Of a DNA stretch of 64,000 nucleotides, positions 12,857-23,373 are shown piece after piece. Origin of the DNA: Strigamia acuminata (Eukaryota; Arthropoda; Chilopoda; Geophilomorpha; Linotaeniidae); the NCBI GenBank assembly GCA_949358305.1, contig OX442315.1, forward strand, positions 6,473,875 to 6,537,874, given 5' to 3'. The notes under the pieces were generated by a model that did no database searches, had not been told where the DNA came from, and saw nothing but the letters and a program-made list of their open reading frames with translations. The first letter of the stretch is position 1. Each line of letters opens with the position of its first letter. Position numbers and translations under genes: made by a program.

Positions 12857-13196
12857 CAGGAGTCGGCAACCTTCTGCTCTTTTGATGTCTAGATGCGGCT
12901 CTCCAAAAAACGGGCGTCGCTATAAAGTGAAGTGAATGTACTTCACTTTAGCGACGCCCGTTTTAGCGACGCCGTTTTTTAACCTAATTAAACCTACCCT
13001 AACCTGAACTAACCTGACCTAAACTAATCTAACCTAACTTAACCTGACATACAATAAACTACCCTAACCTAGCTGAATCTAAGCAGCTGAAACACGGCGT
13101 CGCCAAAACGGGCGTCGCAAGTGGCTCTTTAAAAACTGGGAAATTATGTAAATTTTAACTTTTGGCTCCTCCGTCTCAAAAGGTTGCCTACCCGTG
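12857..13196. mobile_element. hAT-type MITE with 8-base target duplication
   Basis: Ends CAGGAGTCGGCAACCTT and AAGGTTGCCTACCCGTG are inverted repeats of the CAGGGGTCGGCAA class. They are flanked by GTCTAGAT at 849-856 and 13197-13204. Inside are a hairpin (AACGGGCGTCGC...GCGACGCCCGTT, about 12909-12962) and a stretch of degenerate AACCT pentamers (12978-13070). No coding capacity. Confidence 0.85.
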
Positions 13197-13204
13197 GTCT
13201 AGAT

Positions 13205-13875
13205 AGAATAGACTCTTCTAAACGACAAGACAAGTGCACTATTCTAGGGGAAGGGCATCATGTCTATAAGATAGTTTGATTGTTGAAATTTAAAAAAAAA
13301 AAAATTTTTGTGAGCGATGCATTGCGCCCCACCAAAAATCAGCTCGCGCCTCACCGTTTGGGAAACGCTGGTATAGATGTTTTTTTTTTAAAGTTTCACA
13401 ATTGTTCTAGAATGTGTCATAATATTAAGCGCAATTGACGGCGTTCTGGGCGAGGAAGCATTTGGAACTTAATATTTAATATTGATTGATAATATTAAAA
13501 TGAGTTTAGAAGTCTAATATGTAATGCTTCCCTGCATTACAGATGTTTACTTGTTTTATTCTTTTCTTTTTGAAATATATTTTAAAATTTTATTAATTGC
13601 ACATTTTACGTAAAATGTAAAAACAGTCGCCAGATTGTGTGTCTGCAGCTGCACCGCGTGTGCTAGTTAGTAGTTCTCCGTTCTCCCGCCAGGCCATCAA
13701 CATTCAAGTGGTTTATGTATTTATAACTACGGAAAGATAGTGTAATAAAAAAATCCGTAAAATTAATACCACTAGGGCGTTTATTTGAGACAGTTATGGT
13801 ATACATTTAATTTAAATATTTTTTGATACACTTTGTATAAGTTCCACAAAAACACTCAAAAGTGGACAATTGTTT
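13205..13875. other. Gene-free stretch
   Basis: AT-rich sequence downstream of the TRAF-like gene (whose stop is at 13876). Short homopolymer runs only; no gene or clear repeat seen. Confidence 0.5.
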
Positions 13876-16800
13876 TCAATCAGTAACATTTAAATCTAGT
13901 TTGAAAAACATTTTGCCACTCACTACATATTTTGGTTGATTTTCACCTAAAGGAATAAATTCTGCAATTTTAAATCTTACGTTTTCCCCAGCATATGTTT
14001 TTGGTCTGTCAAAAGCATGTTTAAAATTGATAATATCAGATTTTATATCATGAGAATAATCAGATGTGCCTGTCAATTGATCAATCAAGGTAAGTCGTCC
14101 ATGATACTGCATAGGCCAATGAAGAAATGCATCATTTGGGCCTCTCATCACTTGAAGAGAAACAGATAAGAGACTTTCCTTTGTCTTTCCACTGCCATTT
14201 GGATTTATAAATAGCATTAGTCGCATTTTATAACCGTTTTCCTTAGTGTAAAAATAATCGCTATAATTGGGACGTAGCAATTCCATGTGAGCAAAATTAT
14301 GAATTTTCCAGATGTATTTGAACGACGAAAAGGTTGCCAGTTCGTTCTTTAAATCCATTTCTTTGAATAAATGAAATTAGTTAATAATTGGTAAGAAATT
14401 GGTAAAAAATTTGTTGAGAATTCGTCGAAAATTATAAGCATATAAAATTATATTTAATGTGGTACAACAGTCAACTTACCTCTGCTTTTCGCATCATTTT
14501 GTTCGAACTCCTTTTGTTTTCTCACTACAGCATCTAAAAATTAAAATCAATTTAGAATGAATTATACGTATACAAAATGATATTTAATATGGTAAAACAG
14601 TCAACTTACCTTTGCTTTTCGCATGATTTTTTTCGAACTCAGTTTGTTTTCTCACTATAGCATCTGACAATTAAACTCAATTCAGAATAAATCAACAAAT
14701 GATTGTTACGAATTAATTCTACCAATCTTGTCAATCAGAATTTTCTTGTCCTCGGCTGAAACAAAATTTGCATTTTTTTTGTCCCAGGTTTTAACTAAAC
14801 AAACAAAACTATTCTTACCCACAGCTTTAGTCAACTGATCTAAAATCAAAGAAAATCAACATTAAAAGAGCAGTCGATAAACGTTTGAATCACTTACTGT
14901 TTGCCATTATCACAGTGGTCAGAGTTTTTTGGTAGTTTTCTAAATTGTCGCACTGTTCGGTTTGCTGTTTAGTCAGCATCGCTAAACAAAATTCTCCTTT
15001 TAAGGTTTAAAATCGCACAAAAACAGTAGCAGCATTCAAAAACTGCACTTTTACCCATTGTTTTTTCCATCGTCTTATTCGAATGCTCAACTTCATTTTT
15101 GTCTTCAGCTGAAATTTTTTCATTACAGTCGAGCCTCGTTACAACGAATTGCGAGAGACCCGAGAAATCGGTTTGTTATAACAAAAGTTTGTTGTGTCAA
15201 ATTTTTTTTTTAATATGGTGTTCAAACCAAACAACCGAGACATTTTTAACTATTTGTTATAACAAAAAATTCGTTATTACGAGGTACGACTGTAAAATCT
15301 TTATTGATGATAGCTGTCTATGAATCTGGGTGACCAGATTTGGTAAATGGAAAACCTGGACGATACGCGACTTATCAAAAATAAGCCAAGCAAACTGGAA
15401 AAACTTTCTCCGCGCACTTCATTCAACTGAAATTCATACTTTCTTGGGACACCGCGACAAAAAAAAATCTGTCTGTTCTAGGAAAACTGAAACATCTGGT
15501 CACCCTGTTTAAGATAGGACAATTTACCTTCTCGCAATTTTACATCATCCGCCAGTTTTTGCATTTGTTTCGACTGTTCATCAAACATCTTCTTTAATGA
15601 ATCTAGAAAAAAACAAAACATTTAATCAATAAAAATGGCTTCTCATTTTCAATCGTTCCAAACAAATTAAATGAGATGACGATGGCTAGTCGCGTAGTTC
15701 GTTTGTTATTGGTAAATAAATAGTCCAAAATACTTAATGAATAATAATGATCGATATATTAATTAATTAATCACTTAACAATCACAGTTTATACATCAAT
15801 TCACTCGTGTAACGGATACACGATAATCGCCGAGTGCGTGCTATCCCATCATGCATTATCATCTTAAAAAATAATCTCGAACACATATCAATTATATAAC
15901 AACGCTCTAACATAGTTTACCGTAATCATGTCCAATAGATTGGACAAAAGTTAAAATATTTTCGACTTTTTTATTAAAATAATCATAAATCTTTCCAAAT
16001 CCCATCCGAATCCTACGAAAGATTCGAATCTCTGACACGCATCCAAAATCGGACTGTCCCTGCTAAACTGGAACATCAGGTCACCCTGTTTAAGATAGAA
16101 CAATTTACCTTCTCGCAATTTTACATCTTCCGCCAATTTTTGCATTTGTTTCGACTGTTCATCAAACATCTCCTTGAATGAACGTTGTTCCAACCGGAGG
16201 TCGTTCATTTCCTTTTCTTGCTTTTCTATGGGAATAAAATTTAACAACTTGACAAAGAAAACCATCTGCTGCTTATGTTTTACCTAAAACAACTTTCATT
16301 TCTTTGCAGCACTCGTTCTGTTTTCATCAAAATTTAAATAAAATTGTTGGCTTTATAGTTGTTCAACAACAATATTTATTCTACCAATACCTGACCACTG
16401 CTGCTACCAATTGCGCTTTTACGTGATACTGGCCCGGAAAATAAACGTTCCAAAATCAATCCGTTACTCGATTGCTGAAATGCAAGAAATTTACAAACAA
16501 TCCCCAGTAGCACAGCAGATGCAATATTAAACACAGGTGTGATGTTTAATCGTTCATTGCGTTGTTTGGGACATCATTACTATTATTCTACCTCGGTTTG
16601 AAGAGTCAGCAGTAATTTCATCATCAACTCGGCGTGAGAATTACCACTTTCGTGTTTTTCAACTTCCAATTGATTTCCCTGCAATGTTTTGACATTGTAG
16701 AATAATTATGATTTCAGTTGGGAATAATATCTGCGCACCTGAAATTCACAACCGATTGGCAAAAACTTGCACTTGCGTAAGTAACGGACACATTCTTGCA

Positions 16801-18079
16801 CATGGTTGCCCATCTGTTGGAAATAAATATTTAGCATTCTTTATCCAAATCACATTTTTTGAGTGGAGTTTAGAGTTTGGGGTAACGGCAATTTTTGAAA
16901 AGTGCTGTTTTTTCGTTTTCAAAAATCAAAACTTCGGTTAACCGCGGTTTTTTGGTTTTCCATTTTTCCTAATTGAGTATTATAAACTTTAGCTTTTTAA
17001 GTTGTAAAGAAAAATTAGTCGTATTAAACAATTTATTTTATTGTATTTGTATATTATATTGTATATTTATCATTTTTACAGATAATAACCATTCAAAACA
17101 ACAAGGGCATTTAATAATTTATCCAATAAACGTGAACGAAGTTTATTACAAAAATGACTACTCAACAAAAATGTCCTTTCTACATTTGTTGATGTTGGTT
17201 TTATTGTAGAAAATGCTTCATATTTTTAGACATATTTTAAACATGTCAAAGAACGAATAGCATTAATTATTGTATTAAACTCCGTTCACATAAATGTTAT
17301 TTTGAAAGATTATTACCTGCAAAAATGATAAAATATTAAATATTACGGTGAAATCGCAATGCCAAACTCCAGCGGAGTGAACTCACCTTGGAACGAATAA
17401 ATTTGTCATTACAAAAATTGCAGTAAATTGGATACACAGCACAACTGTCATTATGACTCTGCAAACAAAATGAACAAAAAATGTAAGTATTACTCCGTAG
17501 TTGATATCATTAAACATCAACAATTGATTGAATCGTGAGGAAATATTCGATATTATAATTACTTCAATCTTGTTTAGATCGATCACACTGTTGCAATATC
17601 TACAATGCCCCATCTCGGATTCCATCTCACCACCAGCTTTTTTCTATGAGCAAAAATTTGAAATTTCTCTGAGCGATTATATTTTGTCAATATTACACTC
17701 ACAAGTGTTGGTGTGCCGAAATCTGTCTTGGCGCCACATTGATAGCAGAAGATGCCATCACTAGGCTGTTTCACACCACATCTAAACAGAAAATACAAAA
17801 ATAAATAAATAAAAGTTGTGCTGAAGTAAGAAATTTGAGCTTAGATTGATCGGTTAGTTGTTCCACTGCAACTGTAAGTTGTTGGTTTCGGTTTTTGAGG
17901 AGCGCTACGCAACAAACAAACTCATCGACGGATGTCTGCCACATGGATTATTAAACCACGGGCCGTGATTAAACTGAATAAAACAATTGCCACTTACTTG
18001 GAACAAGTAAACACTTCTAAATTCATCGCCACTAAATGGAGAGGACGAGACTCGCACACAGGACAACTGAAGTCCGCGA
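13876..18079 (-). CDS. TRAF-like adaptor: zinc fingers, coiled coil, MATH domain (first exon not found)
   Basis: Seventeen minus-strand exons join in frame: 18079-17998, 17781-17703, 17643-17563, 17458-17387, 16813-16739, 16678-16592, 16474-16391, 16317-16284, 16225-16109, 15602-15528, 15108-15055, 14981-14898, 14839-14819, 14755-14723, 14663-14610, 14533-14480, 14360-13876 (at least 522 residues). The N-terminal part has cysteine pairs CPVC, CSKC, CYQC, CRYC and then TRAF-type fingers (SHNDSCAVYPIYCNFC, GNHVQECVRYLRKC). The middle is Lys/Glu/Gln-rich coiled coil in small exons. The last exon is a TRAF/MATH domain (YIWKIHNFAHMELL, WPMQYHGRLTLIDQ). TRAFs trimerise and couple receptors to ubiquitin signalling. 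The ATG exon must lie upstream of 18079 and was not located. Confidence 0.85.
15126..15292. mobile_element. Tigger-like MITE in TRAF intron
   Basis: Ends CAGTCGAGCCTCGTTACAAC and the complement of CGTTATTACGAGGTACGACTG are inverted repeats, flanked by TA on both sides (15124-15125, 15293-15294). 167 bases, non-coding. Confidence 0.8.
15326..15507. mobile_element. MITE with GGTGACCAGA ends in TRAF intron
   Basis: GGGTGACCAGATTT near the left end and CATCTGGTCACCCTG at the right end form inverted repeats. A right end of the same family (CAGGTCACCCTG) also lies at 16080, next to the duplicated exon at 16109-16225, so this flank was duplicated with the exon. Confidence 0.7.
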
Positions 18080-18355
18080 CTAGACAAAGCAGCACCTGGC
18101 GTGTCTAATCGAAATATCGTTTTTCTCCGATTTTTACTTCGCTCGATACGATACAAATTCGATACAGCTACGACGAAGCTGTTCAACCGAGACTTTATTT
18201 TCCGCGAAAACTCAAATTTTCTTAACAAAAATAAATACTTCGATTTCCAAAACCCCACTTTGAAAAACAAAAAAAATTATAATAAAAATAAAATTGCAGT
18301 TATTCAATTGAATAACTCCATATATTTCTAGATCTATTTTTGTATTTGTTTTTAT

Positions 18356-18526
18356 CTCCCGAAGGAGTGGGCCAACCCGTGGCAGGGGTGGAGCAAGCTC
18401 CGAGCACCCCACCTGGTTCCAAAAATCAGTTTAATATTCTGGGCCCTCAATGAGGACCGTATCAGATATTAAGCTGATAAGAACAGATACTACACTTTGA
18501 TCTTAGCCAAAAGGCCGAGAAGCGAT
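18356..18526 (-). ncRNA. U2: U2 spliceosomal snRNA
   Basis: Reading the minus strand from 18526: ATCGCTTCTCGGCCTTTTGG, then the conserved branch-site recognition region with GTGTAGTATCTGTTC, stem IIa/IIb sequences, and an Sm site in GATTTTTGG. The 3' stem-loops follow (GGAGCTTGCTCC, CTCCTTCGGGAG). Length 171 bases. U2 pairs with the intron branch point during splicing. The 5' end is exact by homology; the 3' end is estimated from the last hairpin. Confidence 0.95.
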
Positions 18527-19643
18527 AACCAGCTAACTCGGCCAAAAAACACCCAGTCAAACATTTACCTCTACTCGCATTGGTACATCACTTCACTTTC
18601 AAATCGTAATTTCGGAATGATAATTAAATGGAAATAAAGTAAATTAATCTATTTAGTTTTTACTCGTCTTCATTATCATTATTACACATCGGATAAAGTT
18701 TTTTGATGGATTTGTTTTTGAGTAAAACAAATTTCTCATATTTATTCATCTGAAGTGCACAGTGGAGTAACTGGAAAGCTAAAACGCTCCTACTAAAAGT
18801 TTAGAAAGAGAAATACACTCAGTGCTTTTTAAATATGTATTATTAGTGCGTTAAATTCAATATGTATAATTTATTATCACATTTAACTGTAGAGTTCAAA
18901 TTATACCGTTTGTTTTCATCGATAAAACATATCAAGTAATGAATTTTATCACCAGGTGGCAGCTGTCTGCAGTCATGAAGCAGTAGTCATTGCAGCTAGT
19001 ACACAGATTAGAGAATACTACTCTAATCTGTGAGCTAGTATGGTAAGCCATAGGAGCGATTAAGATAAAGTTTATCGATGTTTACTTTTCACGTCTAATG
19101 AAAAGAAAGCAGAATCGGCACTTACGATGTGGTCGGGACTAACCTGGCGAGCAGTCTAATTAGATGTATGAACGAATAAAAGTACGACTTGTTGGTTTCC
19201 GCGTCACCCACAGCCGTGACTGTGACATGCTGACTCGTCCAGACACACAAGTTCTCATCTTCATTACTCTACACGTTTTCTTATAAATTGTTACAGTTTA
19301 TTAATTAATTTACCGATTTGACTGATTCCGTTACATGTATCCACCAAGTCCTTAATGCTATCCTTGTTTTAACCGGTAATTATAGGTCACGAGTCGCACC
19401 GTAGACTCTTGAACGGACTACACGCCATACAGACACAGCCAACTTAGCACAAAAGGCGTCGCGGAACCGAACAAACTCGATGAAATTATTTAAAAGTCAC
19501 TTAATTCATTTAATACATGAAATTCATTATCTTTCTGATATGTTATTTATTCACCTGTTATTTATTTCTTGTTTTCACTTCTTTAGCTTATTGGTTACGT
19601 GTGGTCGGGCCTCCTGCGCTAGAACTCGTAGGAATTTTGTCTT
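18527..19643. other. Intergenic upstream of U2
   Basis: Contains the U2 promoter side and otherwise AT-rich DNA. A short palindrome CAGATTAGAGAATACTAC followed by CTAATCTG lies at 19004-19031. No gene seen. Confidence 0.4.
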
Positions 19644-20530
19644 TAAACCACAGAATAATACAGAATGGACACTTCACCGCCATCTTGAAGATGGGCGGAG
19701 CCAATCGGCGACACAACTCCCTGGTGGTGGCGATGGTGGTTACACAAGTAAACAACATAACAATTCAGTTTTAATGTTATATTTTGCCAATATTTGCGTG
19801 ACAATAGCTTATGATGTAATTTTTCTGAAGATTTTTTGGCAGAAAAATAAACAATTGTATCTTTTGTCAGTTTCCTGCATTCGTTCTTATTTTCATCACC
19901 TTTTAAATGTCAAAATCAAAGGGGCACCATTGCTTTGCTATTGGATGCATAAGCAATAGAGAAGCATGTCCAGGATTATCTTTTTTTTTATTATTTTCTA
20001 ATGAAAAGGATGCTTTGAGATAATGTAATAATTAATTCTAAGTAATGAAATAAATTTTATTAAAAATAAAAATTAAAAATTTTAAAACTAATTGTATTTT
20101 TTTATGAAATAATAAATTAAATTTTATTCCAAATAAAAAGGACGCTTTGAAAGTAATTTAATAATTAATTCCAATGCAAAAAATGAAAATTATTTGTTTT
20201 GTACTTCTTTTTTAACATAGAAGATAGAAAGAAATTAATGAAAAAAAAGAAATGTTTCAAATAAGTAAAGAAAATATTGATAAACTACTAGTCAGTGATT
20301 AAATATATAGTTTAGCAAACATATCTTCAATTAATTATTTTTTGAACTCCATTTGGAACTTCCAAACAAAAATTTAAAGCCATTCTCTGCTTGTTTGTTG
20401 TCTGTTGCCATGTAACCACCATCGCCGCCACTGGTCGCGCTGCAGTCGCTATGACGCAACAATCACTTCAAAAACATCAAAGGCGGTGGGCGGAGTGTCC
20501 ATTCTGTGTTATTCTGTGTTTAAACCACTG
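19644..20530. mobile_element. Foldback DNA transposon relic with THAP-like remnant
   Basis: Arms at 19640-19745 and 20406-20530 are inverted copies (ACAGAATGGACACT in both; GGCGATGGTGGTTAC and its complement). Inside, a 38-codon frame at 19907-20023 reads HHCFAIGCISNREACPG then FFLLFSNEKDAL, which resembles the beginning of a THAP zinc finger as in P-element-type transposases. The rest of the interior is AT-rich and without long frames. Confidence 0.6.
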
Positions 20531-21147
20531 TGTAAGTTCTCTTACACCGACTAATAAATGTTGTTACAATTTGTGTAAAATATGACATAAATTTGTTAGT
20601 CAATTAGAATAATTCCAGAACCTGATCTTCCATATTTACGACATAAAAATCTTTTTGACAGACAGAAAGAAATATAGGAAGCGGTTCTTACTTTGGGACA
20701 ATTTTGACGAGCTCCTTTATGACCTCATGTTTGCATCTTCTGCGCTACAAATTTCGTCTCTGTGTCGCCGTATTTGCCTCAAGAGCTCTTTTGGTGAATA
20801 TTTCAAAAAGCATTAAATCCCCACGTCTGAGATCTCTAAAAAAAAATACAAAAATACCCAAATCAAATATCTAAACGTAGCCAAGTGGTATTGCATTGAC
20901 GCTCCTTTGACCTTTGATCACAAATAATGACATCGACCTTTCGTCAGCGCCCTCTATAGTTTTTGCCTGAAATACATTCGCACATGTAGATTTTGCTTGC
21001 GTTGTTGACGGTTCACTTTTAACCTCAACCACATCATCCATCAACATTTAGAAGCCAACACAGGTTTTGTGTGTTTTATAATTTGCTGTACGTTTTGCCC
21101 ATTTAAAATGACTCTTTTATCATTCGCAGTTGACACACGCAGCCGAC
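20531..21147. other. Upstream region of LRR-4, inverted copy of 4484-4960
   Basis: About 20690-21130 is an inverted homologue of the region upstream of LRR-1, including the intact target of the solo LTR (GTACG, 21088-21092). It keeps a stretch CATTCGCAG just before the ATG, also present upstream of LRR-2 and LRR-3. No separate gene. Confidence 0.6.
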
Positions 21148-22452
21148 ATGCCACGCAGAAAATCAGCGCCGAGTCTGGAGGAATTGTGCCTGAACATGGC
21201 GGTTACTCATTTCCAAAAGAAAGAGATGCAAGATCAACTTGTAATTCTACCGCCAATGTTGAGCAACAACATATTTGAAAGACTGTGTAAGCAATACAGA
21301 CATTCACGTACGCATCCTCGGTTTCCTTCAAACATTTTCATTCATTCTGGCGCCACCTCGCTACACCATTTGACTATGTTTGATAAGCACATATCTACTC
21401 TGTGTGATGAAATAAGCCAAATTTGTGTAAACCTTGTAGATTTAAACTTGGAAAAAGATTCATTCAAACCACAAATGAAGACTTCAAACACGTGCGTAAT
21501 CAAACTGGTGCAAAGCTTACCGAAACTTCAAAGATTAAACCTAAGGTTAAGAGACGAATATACGGACGAATTAGCCGCTGCGATCGGAAATAATTGTCCG
21601 ATGTTGACGCATCTCAACATTCAGAGTTGCACAAAAATTACTGACATTGGACTGCAGTCGTTAAGCCGTTGCGTCCAGCTCGTGTTTCTGGATGTTTTGT
21701 ACACTAGTGTCACGGCCGACGGGTGTTTGTTCGTCCTCAACCAACTGCCCAAATTAAAAGTGTTTAAACACTTTAGGTGGGGCGAATTGTATTATAAATT
21801 GGCAAATCAGTCTAAAAGAAACAAAACATGGCGCACTTATTCCATCGAAGAAATTACACACATTTATAACGAAAATATTCTCGTCGTGAAGAACAGTTTT
21901 CCTAATTTACGACGCTTAGATTTCTTTAATGTTGGACCCCATTTTGGTTTTGATATTTTATTCTGGTCTCAACGTTTGACGATTCTCAATCTATATCGAG
22001 TTAATGCAGTCAGTATTCGACTTATTGATCGCACCTGGCCAATATTAGAGGAAATATTGTTAGATTGGTGTACAATTATCAATGAAAGTGATGCTATTAA
22101 TGCTCCATTGAAAAACCTACGTCAACTGAGTTTAAAGCATTTACGCTTAACGATACAAGAAATAGAAAAATTATTGACAAAGCGTAAAAGTTTAGAAAAA
22201 TTGGTCTTGTTTGATTTTCCAACGAATCTCCCTGTGAATTTGATTTCACAACTTGCCAGATTGAAAACATTAGAATTGTACGCGTGCCACTCGATTACTC
22301 CTACTTCCATCATGAAATTGTTGGAAATGCCAAATGCACTCACTCACCTATCCGTATGGCATTGTAATAAGATTGACGCTTCAACTTCTGATTTAATTCA
22401 AAGTTATGTCAAAAGTCAAAACTTGGATTTGAACTTTAAACGTCTATTGTAA
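21148..22452 (+). CDS. LRR protein with BC-box and Cul2-box (LRR-4)
   Basis: Intronless, 434 residues from ATG 21148 (MPRRKSAPSLEELC). The BC-box pattern SLEELCLNMA is at residues 9-18. LPPMLSNNI follows about 18 residues later and fits the Cul2-box pattern hydrophobic-P-x-two hydrophobics-x3-hydrophobic. A conserved HSGATSLHHLTMFDK block precedes leucine-rich repeats (for example TDELAAAIGNNCPMLTHLNI, TDIGLQSLSRC). It ends with YVKSQNLDL as in other intact members. It serves as the reference copy for LRR-1 and LRR-3. A cytoplasmic or nuclear substrate-receptor role in a CUL2-Elongin BC ligase is inferred from the boxes and the LRR scaffold (compare ZYG11, LRR1, PRAME). Confidence 0.85.
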   Translation: MPRRKSAPSLEELCLNMAVTHFQKKEMQDQLVILPPMLSNNIFERLCKQYRHSRTHPRFPSNIFIHSGATSLHHLTMFDKHISTLCDEISQICVNLVDLNLEKDSFKPQMKTSNTCVIKLVQSLPKLQRLNLRLRDEYTDELAAAIGNNCPMLTHLNIQSCTKITDIGLQSLSRCVQLVFLDVLYTSVTADGCLFVLNQLPKLKVFKHFRWGELYYKLANQSKRNKTWRTYSIEEITHIYNENILVVKNSFPNLRRLDFFNVGPHFGFDILFWSQRLTILNLYRVNAVSIRLIDRTWPILEEILLDWCTIINESDAINAPLKNLRQLSLKHLRLTIQEIEKLLTKRKSLEKLVLFDFPTNLPVNLISQLARLKTLELYACHSITPTSIMKLLEMPNALTHLSVWHCNKIDASTSDLIQSYVKSQNLDLNFKRLL

Positions 22453-23373
22453 TTTTTTTAACTATTAAAAAATGTACTACGGTATGTAAAACTAAACTGC
22501 AGTGAATATAATCCCGCTTACAATAAAATCCAACAGTTCTTGTTAATCTTATACCGAATGTCTGAAAACTATGGAATTTGTATGTTAAAAGTAAAAATTT
22601 GGATTCGCAGGTTAATTAGACTACAAGCTTCTAAATAAAATACAATTTAATACATGTCAAAAAATATTTCGATCGACCTGTCGGGCGTCGCCAAAACTGA
22701 AGTTGTCCGGTGAAATGTAACTGCAGATGTGTGTGAAAGTCAGGACAAGCATGTCACATGTTTATTGATTGAATTAGGAGTGAAATGGATAAATTGTCCT
22801 ATCAATCGCCAATTTTAGTCTTGAGAGTCACAAAAAGAGACTATTTTGGTAGAAAAATAAATAAATAAATAAAAAATAAATAATTGTAGAAAAATACATA
22901 TGTACAAAAATATTTTGTTTGCATTTAAAAATTCAATTTTAATGTCTAAAATCAGAGCTACAGTACATACAACAGATGATTGGTAAATGCGGTTTTTATA
23001 GATGGGACAACGAATTTTGTAGATGCAAAAATACATTAGGTGTTCAAACGAATTTATTAAGTAGAAAAAAAAAGAATTTATTAGATGGAAAAACCAATTT
23101 CATGAGTAAAAAAACGAATGCTTTTGTCGTTAAAACTAATTTTCTAGACAGTAATTTTAGTGCCTAAACTAAAACTAAAGCAAAATAAGATTTTGTAGTA
23201 TCAGCTGCAACATATACGATACAATCAACACATCTCCCATCAAAAGAGTACTCGAATCGAATTTAGCGCCATCTGCTACCCAAGATTTACTGTAGGTGGA
23301 GCCACATAATGGAGCGATTGTGAGCAGAGCAGTCGTCCCGTGATTAGACATTTCATGGCGAATTCCTGTCAAC
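22453..23373. other. Intergenic between LRR-4 and LRR-5
   Basis: Positions 22810-22960 and 23215-23330 match 25355-25510 and 25505-25640 upstream of LRR-6, so LRR-5 and LRR-6 were duplicated together with about 400 bases of 5' flank. About 22973-23180, rich in AAAAA and GTAGA motifs, is absent from the other copy. Confidence 0.55.
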
